From the NCBI RefSeq assembly GCF_004340465.1, contig NZ_SLVV01000001.1, forward strand, positions 1 through 64,000: a stretch of 64,000 nt of DNA, written 5' to 3'. The translations under genes were made by a program, and so were the position numbers. This document shows positions 55,087-61,520 of this stretch, in pieces. Every line of letters begins with the position of its first letter. Position 1 is the stretch's first letter. The notes under the pieces are model-generated. The model made no database searches and was not told where the DNA came from. It saw only the letters and a program-made list of their open reading frames with translations. Origin of the DNA: Mesobacillus foraminis. Lineage in GTDB: Bacteria > Bacillota > Bacilli > Bacillales > Cytobacillaceae.

Positions 55087-55247
55087 CAGCTTCGGCCCTT
55101 TCTTCCAAGCTTGGAATTGCGGTTTGCAAACTTGCCAGCATCTTCCCCATGGGTAAATTCTGCCGAGAACTCTGATTCGTGGGTATTCCGGTGCGGTGTT
55201 TTTGTATACTTTTCAACAGCATTTCTTTCCGCTTTGCGTTTTGCCAT
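55086..55247 (-). CDS. 53-residue basic spore-type protein (first of a coupled pair)
   Basis: Encodes 53 residues, starting MAKRKAERNAVEKYTKTPHR and ending KLGRKGRS. It contains SEFSAEFTHGEDAGKFA, again gamma-SASP-like, and is very hydrophilic. ATG follows GGAGGTGG at about 5 nt, a strong ribosome-binding site. It is the upstream partner of the 44-residue ORF. No membrane segment. Likely a small acid-soluble spore-type protein; family unassigned. Confidence 0.6.
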   Translation of the reverse strand: MAKRKAERNAVEKYTKTPHRNTHESEFSAEFTHGEDAGKFANRNSKLGRKGRS

Positions 55248-55393
55248 TTGACCACCTCCACCTTTATTAAAGCAATCTTATTTTTCTCGTTTTCGGCGGG
55301 TATATGTATGTATGGCCTTTCCTGTTTTTACAATTACAAAGTGCACATAAGTAACAGGGAGAAACAGAAAATAACAAAAAAAGGACTGATTAG

Positions 55394-55741
55394 ATGGATA
55401 AAAAAGCAGAGGAACTTCGGCCGCTGGACGTGGATCAATCACTCCCCCATCAAATAAGTGCTCCCAGCTTTAAAGGCACAGGCATGGAGATACAGCCTCC
55501 ATTTAAGAATGATTACGGAGTCGTAATCGGCGACAGCCATTATGCATCTCCTGAATCCCCACTTGAAAATTGGGACGAGAATACGGACCCCGCAATCATG
55601 TCCGGCGAAAAATGGGTACATCCAACAAATGATATCGGCTGGAATACAGCCGAGAACCAGGAGCTGCTTGAAGAGAAGCGAAAGCCGCAGGCTTATCCCT
55701 TCATGCATCCTACCATTGATGTAAGTAAAGGTCAGGATTAA
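55394..55741 (+). CDS. DUF3905-type protein
   Basis: A 115-residue hydrophilic protein rich in Pro, Trp and Asp/Glu (ESPLENWDENTDP, GEKWVHPTNDIGW). The pattern fits the Bacillaceae DUF3905 family as I recall it; the function is unknown, with some members expressed in sporulation. ATG follows AAAGGACTGATTAG. Confidence 0.65.
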   Translation: MDKKAEELRPLDVDQSLPHQISAPSFKGTGMEIQPPFKNDYGVVIGDSHYASPESPLENWDENTDPAIMSGEKWVHPTNDIGWNTAENQELLEEKRKPQAYPFMHPTIDVSKGQD

Positions 55742-55752
55742 GATAAAAAAAT

Positions 55753-55776
55753 CCGGGGTTCCCCCCCGGTATTTTT
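55753..55776. terminator. Bidirectional terminator, DUF3905 gene and ktrD
   Basis: Stem CCGGGG (55753-55758) with CCCCGG (55764-55769), TATTTTTTAT on the plus side and TTTTTTATC on the minus side. Confidence 0.85.
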
Positions 55777-57134
55777 TATCCAATAATAACTCTTTCCTTT
55801 GGATACCTAATCTGTGTATTTTCGCCCTTGCCCCCAATGAAAAGCAGGAACAATATGATTCCCACACGGCCGATAAACATTAATGTGATGATGACAAATT
55901 TTCCGATTATGCTTAAATCAGGTGTAATCCCAAGAGACAGGCCATTGGTCCCAAAAGCTGAAGCAACCTCAAACACAATTGCCGTCAGGCTATGGTCTTC
56001 TGTAATTGTAAGGATGACGGTTGCCGTAAAACAAATGATCATTGCCATGATTGTAACGACAAGTGATTTTGTAATATCCTCCTCTGTCAATTCCCGCTTG
56101 AAAATTTTTATTGATCGTCCTCCTCTTCCAAAATGAAAAAGAAAGAGCAAATTGAGCGCAAAGGTGGTTGTCCTGATGCCTCCTCCCACAGAACTGGGAG
56201 AAGCTCCAATAAAAATCAGTGAACTCAGCACGAGCAGTGTAGGCTCCGAGAAGTTATTCATATCCATGGTTGCAAGCCCGCCGCTTCTTGTTGTTGCGGA
56301 TTGGAAAAACGAATAGAAAAATCCCTCAACCCATGATTTATCAGCTAAAAAGTGATTTTTTTCAAGCAGCATGATTGCTACAGTTCCGAATACCAGCAAA
56401 CCAAAAAAAGTAACAGTTGTGATTTTAGTAAAAAGCGAAAATCGGTGAATATGATTTTTATTTCGGTTCATCAAATATTCTTTGGTCTCGATCAATACAG
56501 GGAAACCAATTGCCCCTAGTGTCATTAACAGGATATTAATCACCTGGACAAAATAATCATTGGCATATGGAATCAGAGAAGAACCTGTTATATCAAAACC
56601 AGCATTTGTCGTAGCAGAGATGGATGCAAAGAGTCCGTGCAGAAATGCATCTTCCCATGCAGAATAATAGTTGAGAAAATGGACACCCAGCAGGACGGCC
56701 CCAATCAATTCGATTAAAATGATTAGAACAAGAATTCCTTTCAGCATTTTCACGAGACCTGAAAGGCCCATTTGATTTTGATCGGCCATGATCAGCCTTC
56801 TTTCTCTCAATCCAATTTTCTTGCCAATAATCAGCCAGAAAAAAGTACCTAAAGCCATGATGCCTATGCCGCCGAATTGAAAAACAAACATCAAGATATA
56901 ATTTCCGGTCACTGTAAAGGTTTCACTTATATTGACCGTTGTGAGACCTGTGACGCTCACGGCACTGACAGCTACGAAGAGTGCATCCATAAAGGACCAG
57001 TCTGCCCCGGGTTTTATTGATATTGGAAGGCTAATCAATATCACTGCAACAGAAACAGCAATCGAGTAATATAAAACAATCATCTGTGCAGGGGTCATTC
57101 TGTTCAACCAGGTTCTAAGTTTTGTTAACATCAT
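55776..57134 (-). CDS. ktrD: Potassium channel subunit KtrD
   Basis: A 452-residue TrkH/KtrB-type membrane protein with four M1-P-M2 repeats. Selectivity-filter-like segments VSAVSVTGLTT, SATTNAGFD, TTRSGGLAT and ASAFGTNGLSLG are intact. It forms the pore gated by KtrC (encoded at 10 kb). The match to B. subtilis YkrM/KtrD (449 residues) is good. Low-affinity K+ uptake is the expected role. Confidence 0.92.
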   Translation of the reverse strand: MMLTKLRTWLNRMTPAQMIVLYYSIAVSVAVILISLPISIKPGADWSFMDALFVAVSAVSVTGLTTVNISETFTVTGNYILMFVFQFGGIGIMALGTFFWLIIGKKIGLRERRLIMADQNQMGLSGLVKMLKGILVLIILIELIGAVLLGVHFLNYYSAWEDAFLHGLFASISATTNAGFDITGSSLIPYANDYFVQVINILLMTLGAIGFPVLIETKEYLMNRNKNHIHRFSLFTKITTVTFFGLLVFGTVAIMLLEKNHFLADKSWVEGFFYSFFQSATTRSGGLATMDMNNFSEPTLLVLSSLIFIGASPSSVGGGIRTTTFALNLLFLFHFGRGGRSIKIFKRELTEEDITKSLVVTIMAMIICFTATVILTITEDHSLTAIVFEVASAFGTNGLSLGITPDLSIIGKFVIITLMFIGRVGIILFLLFIGGKGENTQIRYPKERVIIG

Positions 57135-57389
57135 AAATTTCCTTTCAGTTCTTTCCTACCCCTTATCATATAAAATATAAATAAAGTTTTAAAGTAATAA
57201 TCCCTCTTCGGTTATTTTACCTGTAATTCCTTTTTGACCCAACCATCGATTCCCTATTTCCGAAAATGATTACCATACATATGATTATCTAAAACGAGGG
57301 AAAATACAAGTGTAGAAAAAAAGCCGAAGCGTATTACTTAACGCTGCATCTTGGTATGGTTTCTACAAATCAGCAAGGAGTTGACTAAA

Positions 57390-57590
57390 ATGGCAAGGAA
57401 CTCAAATAAGCTACTCGTTCCAGGGATTGAACAATTTCTTGACCAGGTAAAGTTTGAAATCGCCCAGGAATTCGGTGTACAGCTTGGCTCAGATACAGTC
57501 TCCCGGGCAAATGGTTCCGTTGGCGGCGAAATCACTAAACGCCTGGTTCAGCAAGCACAGGCTGAACTATCGGGCCGGAATCAGCAGTAA
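57390..57590 (+). CDS. sspD: Alpha/beta-type small acid-soluble spore protein
   Basis: A 66-residue SASP that coats spore [27 protein letters not shown] contains the GPR protease cleavage site (F-E-I-A), and [22 protein letters not shown] is the conserved DNA-binding segment. ATG at 57390 (MARNSNKL) follows AAGGAG. The neighbourhood (ktrD, sigI) is that of B. subtilis sspD; the exact paralogue is inferred. Confidence 0.92.
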   Translation: MARNSNKLLVPGIEQFLDQVKFEIAQEFGVQLGSDTVSRANGSVGGEITKRLVQQAQAELSGRNQQ

Positions 57591-57606
57591 ATTAAATAAA
57601 AATGAC

Positions 57607-57636
57607 AAAAAAGTCCGGTTTTCACCGGACTTTTTG
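57607..57636. terminator. Bidirectional terminator, SASP gene and rsgI
   Basis: A 12-bp stem (57608-57619 with 57624-57635) with A- and T-rich ends. Confidence 0.85.
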
Positions 57637-58878
57637 CTATCTATTCTGTTTCTTTTCATTTGGATGTTCTTTTGAAACAGGCTGGGGATGGCTTTTCTTA
57701 TCTTTATTATCCACTTTGCCCGGCTTCTGTTTTTCAGATTTTCCGTTGGAGAGATTCTTATTCTCTTTTACAGGAGGTCTAGATGAATTATTATTTGCTG
57801 ACTTTCCTGGTTTCTTGGCAGATGGAGTCTTCTTTTGCTGCTGCCCCGTTTCTTTGTTCTTTTTGGGCTGGACCGGTTTTTCCACCTGAACTTGAGGTTT
57901 CGGATTCGCCGTTGGTGCTGCCTTCTTTGCTCCACCCTGACTCTTGCCTTGTTCTTTTGTTGTTTCCTTCTGTACTTTCCTTACTATTTTTTCTGCTTTC
58001 TTCTCTTCCTTCTTCAGTGCTTTTTTCTCTGTTTGACTTCCATTGTTTTGAGCTAGGCTGTTATCTTTATTCTTTTGAACCAAGGCTGCTTTTTTATCTT
58101 GTATGTCTTTAGGAGACTCCGTACGGTCTGTCGCTTTGCGAATTTCTAGATCCCGAGTGGGTTGCTTTATTTCTGCAGGCACTTCCGTATCCTTCTGGGA
58201 ATTCCCAGGCTTCGGCTTAGTTTGAGTCTTTTCTTTAAAAACCCCGGTGGTGACCCCTTCTTTTATAGCCGTTTCCCTCTCTTCGGCCGTACCAGTAAGA
58301 ACGGTAAACTCCAGCTCTTCTCTCTCGCCAGTCTCTTTAATCTCTGTTATCGCAGCATTAAGCTCTTTGTCGATAGAGTTTTTGCTCTCATCTGTTTTAA
58401 CCGTAGCAATCAACACACTATCTTCTGTTTTTAGATATCCCTGCTCTTCTATTTCGTCCAGGACCTGTTCAGCAACCTGGGTGGCGTCTTTTCCTTTCCA
58501 TTTCTCAAGACCTGATAGTATGCGTTCTCCTTCTTTATTGTACGGCTCTGCGCTGATCACTTCCAGGTGATCATTCAAACCAAGTTCTATGCTTGGATTA
58601 ACATCAATCGTCATATAGGCATAGACTTGCCTGTTCTCGTAAATGGGTGCAAAAGTAAAAAACACAAGGACGATGCTTGATACCAGCACCATCATTTTAC
58701 CGTTAAATCCGGTCCAAAACTTCAGGTGCTTTCTTTTCTCAGCCTGTATTGGAAAGAAGTGAATTTCCTTTCCAATTTCGTATGTCTGTTTAAGCTTGCG
58801 GGTCTGCAGGAATTCACCTTCAGGAGTCAATAATGTCACATAACGATCATTGACCTCAAGGATTACACCCTTTCTCAT
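57637..58878 (-). CDS. rsgI: Anti-sigma-I factor RsgI
   Basis: A 413-residue membrane anti-sigma factor. An N-terminal RsgI domain (about 1-50, MRKGVILEVNDRYVTLL) binds SigI; one membrane helix lies near residues 58-78; an external domain beginning YMTIDVNPSIELGLN follows; and a long Lys/Glu/Pro/Gln-rich tail (about 230-413) probably sits in the wall. Unlike clostridial RsgI proteins it has no carbohydrate-binding module. The start overlaps the sigI end (ATGA). Confidence 0.9.
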   Translation of the reverse strand: MRKGVILEVNDRYVTLLTPEGEFLQTRKLKQTYEIGKEIHFFPIQAEKRKHLKFWTGFNGKMMVLVSSIVLVFFTFAPIYENRQVYAYMTIDVNPSIELGLNDHLEVISAEPYNKEGERILSGLEKWKGKDATQVAEQVLDEIEEQGYLKTEDSVLIATVKTDESKNSIDKELNAAITEIKETGEREELEFTVLTGTAEERETAIKEGVTTGVFKEKTQTKPKPGNSQKDTEVPAEIKQPTRDLEIRKATDRTESPKDIQDKKAALVQKNKDNSLAQNNGSQTEKKALKKEEKKAEKIVRKVQKETTKEQGKSQGGAKKAAPTANPKPQVQVEKPVQPKKNKETGQQQKKTPSAKKPGKSANNNSSRPPVKENKNLSNGKSEKQKPGKVDNKDKKSHPQPVSKEHPNEKKQNR

Positions 58879-59624
58879 GTATCTAGCACCCCTTTAATAT
58901 AATCCTTCAAGTAAATATAATCCCCAATTAAAATGAGCGAAACGGCTATTATATATTTACGGTTCCGCTCGATTGTTTTTCTGCTTAAATCGACTAAGTT
59001 TTCAAGTTGTTTTATTGGGAGGCGCTTCTTTTCCAGCAGCAGATCTTTAAGGTCCTGATTCTCACTCAAAATTTTCGCAACTTCCATTGCATTCCTTCTG
59101 GCATCGGCATGTTTCGGTGAATTTTCGACTAGATCCTTAAAAGAAAGCCCGAAATCCTTGAGTATATGCTGAAACTGTACAATTTCCTCTCTTCGCCGCT
59201 CTTCATCGGTCTTTTTACGGAAGCTTTCAATGGATAGTTCTGCATCTATAATGGTTGAGCGATGGTTTTCATCTTCGTCAGATTCGCTGCCAAAATTCAT
59301 GGTAATAGCCTGGTTTCTGCTCTGCTGACGGATAAAATCAATGACTCTGCGCTTAATAAGGATATCGGCAAAGCTAAGGAGTGAATTGCCTTTTTCCGGT
59401 GAATATTTCTCAATGGCTTCATTAAAAGCAATGAGCCCAATGCTAAATTCATCATCCGTCTGGCTTATATACCTTTTGCACACTGCTGAAACGCTTTTTG
59501 CAATAAATGGTTTATACGCTTTAATAAGATCGTCACGAAGCACCAGATCCCCTTGCTGAATCAATGCAACTTTTTCCTCAAGCGTCTTTTGTTTCTTTTT
59601 TCCCAAGAATAATAGACTTAGCAT
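58875..59624 (-). CDS. sigI: RNA polymerase sigma factor SigI
   Basis: A 249-residue sigma-70-type factor of the heat- and wall-stress SigI group. Region 2 is around YIDQ-like SQTDDEFSIGLIAFNEAIEKYSPEKGNSLLSFA; the C-terminal HTH includes LENLVDLSRKTIERNRKYIIA. ATG at 59624 follows GAGGTG at 6 nt; a GTG three codons upstream overlaps that site. It is held by the co-transcribed RsgI. Confidence 0.93.
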   Translation of the reverse strand: MLSLLFLGKKKQKTLEEKVALIQQGDLVLRDDLIKAYKPFIAKSVSAVCKRYISQTDDEFSIGLIAFNEAIEKYSPEKGNSLLSFADILIKRRVIDFIRQQSRNQAITMNFGSESDEDENHRSTIIDAELSIESFRKKTDEERRREEIVQFQHILKDFGLSFKDLVENSPKHADARRNAMEVAKILSENQDLKDLLLEKKRLPIKQLENLVDLSRKTIERNRKYIIAVSLILIGDYIYLKDYIKGVLDT

Positions 59625-59790
59625 TAGTCTCACCTCTTTTCTCCCAACATTATATCATGGGTGTCAATTTGGGTGTTCAGAGGTGGACAATCAAAAACGG
59701 CCGTTTTATCACTAAAGGATTACGGAGGGAATGTCATGGTTCTGGGGGTGCCAGTGTGATTATTTGATATTGTCTCTCTGCAGAATTGAA

Positions 59791-59817
59791 AGAGCCCAGC
59801 GTTAGCAGCCGAGCTCT
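59791..59817 (-). terminator. Terminator of the TerC gene
   Basis: A 10-bp stem (59791-59800 with 59808-59817, one G-U pair), then TTTC on the minus strand. Confidence 0.6.
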
Positions 59818-59827
59818 GTTCCATTTA

Positions 59828-60592
59828 TCACCCATGTTCATGGATCTTGATTTTTTTCCCTGAAACAATATATCCTCCGATTGCAACCAATAGCAGCACT
59901 GCCCAGAAGGTGACTTTCCAGACAGAAGATTCGGGGAAGTGTGGGTCTAGAATCCCAACTTGAGGATGCGCAAATGTAAAAATGGCAAGCTTAACACCAA
60001 CCCAGCCAACAATGATGAAGGCAGCTGTTTCTAGCGCTGGGCGCTCTTTCAGCAGTCTCACGAACCAGGTGGCAGCAAAACGCATGATGACAAGCCCGAT
60101 AATTCCGCCAAGGAACATAACCATAAATTGCCCGCCATCAATTCCTCCTATCCTGAACCACCCGGACGGAGTCAAGGTTACAGCCAAAGCCACCGCTGCA
60201 AGCATAGAATCAATTGCAAAAGCAATATCAGCAAGTTCAACTTTTAGTACGGTCCACCAGAATGACGAGGTTCCTTGTTTTGGCAGTTCTTCATCTGATT
60301 GGTTACCACGGGACTTCTTAATGAGGTTGCTGCCCGCAATATAAAACAGGTAAACAGCTCCAACAGCCTGGACCTGCCAGTAATCTGCAAGATAGGAAAT
60401 GACAAATAGGGTCAAGAAGCGGAAAATAAAGGCACCAAACAATCCATAAAACAGTGCCTTTTTCTGCTGGTCAGCAGGAAGGTGCTTCACCATTACAGCC
60501 ATAACCACCGCATTGTCTGCGGCGAGGATTCCTTCAAGCCCTATTAGGACCAGCAGCACCCATCCATATTCAAGCAGAAGTGCTGATTCCAA
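59828..60592 (-). CDS. TerC-family membrane protein (YkoY-like)
   Basis: A 254-residue protein with about seven helices. ILAADNAVVMAVMVKHLP and ELADIAFAIDSMLAAVAL contain the paired acidic residues of TerC, a family linked to metal (manganese) export and to metalation of exoproteins. TTG at 60592 follows GGAGGTG; an in-frame GTG upstream lies within that site. I see no yybP-ykoY manganese riboswitch before it. Confidence 0.85.
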   Translation of the reverse strand: MESALLLEYGWVLLVLIGLEGILAADNAVVMAVMVKHLPADQQKKALFYGLFGAFIFRFLTLFVISYLADYWQVQAVGAVYLFYIAGSNLIKKSRGNQSDEELPKQGTSSFWWTVLKVELADIAFAIDSMLAAVALAVTLTPSGWFRIGGIDGGQFMVMFLGGIIGLVIMRFAATWFVRLLKERPALETAAFIIVGWVGVKLAIFTFAHPQVGILDPHFPESSVWKVTFWAVLLLVAIGGYIVSGKKIKIHEHG

Positions 60593-60691
60593 AAGAATCA
60601 CCTCCTGCCCTTATTATTGGTGAAAACAAACCATATCAAAGTGTGTAAATCTTGGGCCAGGTTAGAGCTCAAACATGTTTTCAAAAATTAA

Positions 60692-60714
60692 GACCCTACC
60701 CTAGGGCAATGGTC
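60692..60714 (-). terminator. Terminator after the 161-residue gene
   Basis: GACC (60692-60695) with GGTC (60711-60714), and CCCTAGGG inside, followed on the minus strand by TTAATTTTTG. Confidence 0.6.
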
Positions 60715-60719
60715 ATTGT

Positions 60720-61202
60720 TCAATTCACATTCTTTTTCCTTATACTATAGAATTTTAGCAGGATTGCCCTTACGATAAAACCGATTGCCAGCCCCGGAAT
60801 CAAAAACAGCATCGGAAGGAAGACAGGCCCAAGGGATACGCCAAACAGTGTTATTTTGGGAGAGAGCATTAATCCGACTGTTATAAAATAAGCACTAAAC
60901 GCGAACGGTAAGTAAGAGCCTTTAATATCCCCATCCAGCGTATTCCGAAAGGCATCCCACATTCCAAACATGTACAAACATGGGTAGAACATCACCCATT
61001 GATAATCAATCACTGAAAAAGCCTTATCAATTTCCCATAAGAAACTATACATAATGGCAGCATTGAAATGCCCATTTACATTAATCACGAATTCCAGGAT
61101 TACAAACAGCGTTCCTTTAAGGAACTGCCCCGACAACAGCTGCGGGAAACCTGGGAGAGCAACGCTCCATAGGATCGCTTCAAGTTTGCTAAGTCGTTTC
61201 AT
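60720..61202 (-). CDS. Multi-TM membrane protein, unknown
   Basis: A 160-residue membrane protein with about four helices and the start MKRLSKLEAILWSVALPGFPQLLSGQFLKG, which resembles the TM2-like small-membrane-protein pattern (PGxxQxxxGxxxKG). Function unknown. It is preceded by AAAGGA at a long spacing, so the exact start (61202 or 61205) is uncertain. Confidence 0.7.
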   Translation of the reverse strand: MKRLSKLEAILWSVALPGFPQLLSGQFLKGTLFVILEFVINVNGHFNAAIMYSFLWEIDKAFSVIDYQWVMFYPCLYMFGMWDAFRNTLDGDIKGSYLPFAFSAYFITVGLMLSPKITLFGVSLGPVFLPMLFLIPGLAIGFIVRAILLKFYSIRKKNVN

Positions 61203-61205
61203 CAC

Positions 61206-61520
61206 TATGTTGTCATTCCTTTAATTAATAAAATTACGATCTTTTTGCTGAATATACAAATGCGTGCCATATTTAAATGAGCTGTTATTGAGACGTTTCG
61301 ATTTTCTTATGATGTCCCTGGAGGAATTAATTTATTTCAATTGAAATGTAAAAAACCGCCCATAAATGAGATGTGAGCAATACAGTAGGCAAAAGGTCTG
61401 GATGGACTTAACTGATTTTACACGGGAAACGAAAAAGACTGCGGAAAAACTCGATTGTGATCGAATTTTATCCACAGTCTAAACTGTCTCCTAAATGAAC
61501 GGCTAATAATTATCATTCAC
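61206..61520. other. Gap upstream of the 161-residue gene with the RND terminator
   Basis: Apart from the terminator at 61436-61480 I see no gene. The sequence near 61206-61330 should hold the promoter of the small membrane-protein gene. Confidence 0.4.
61436..61480 (-). terminator. Terminator of the RND pump gene
   Basis: A long imperfect stem (AGACT at 61436-61440 with AGTCT at 61476-61480, and several inner pairs) followed on the minus strand by TTTTTCG. Confidence 0.7.

Noticed and set aside
59640-59670. TTGACA and TATAAT near the sigI start as a sigma-A promoter
   Set aside because: The two hexamers are only 7 nt apart, far below the usual 16-18 nt.
60602-60719. yybP-ykoY manganese riboswitch before the TerC gene
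   Set aside because: The conserved core was not found; the hairpin there reads as a terminator of the preceding gene.
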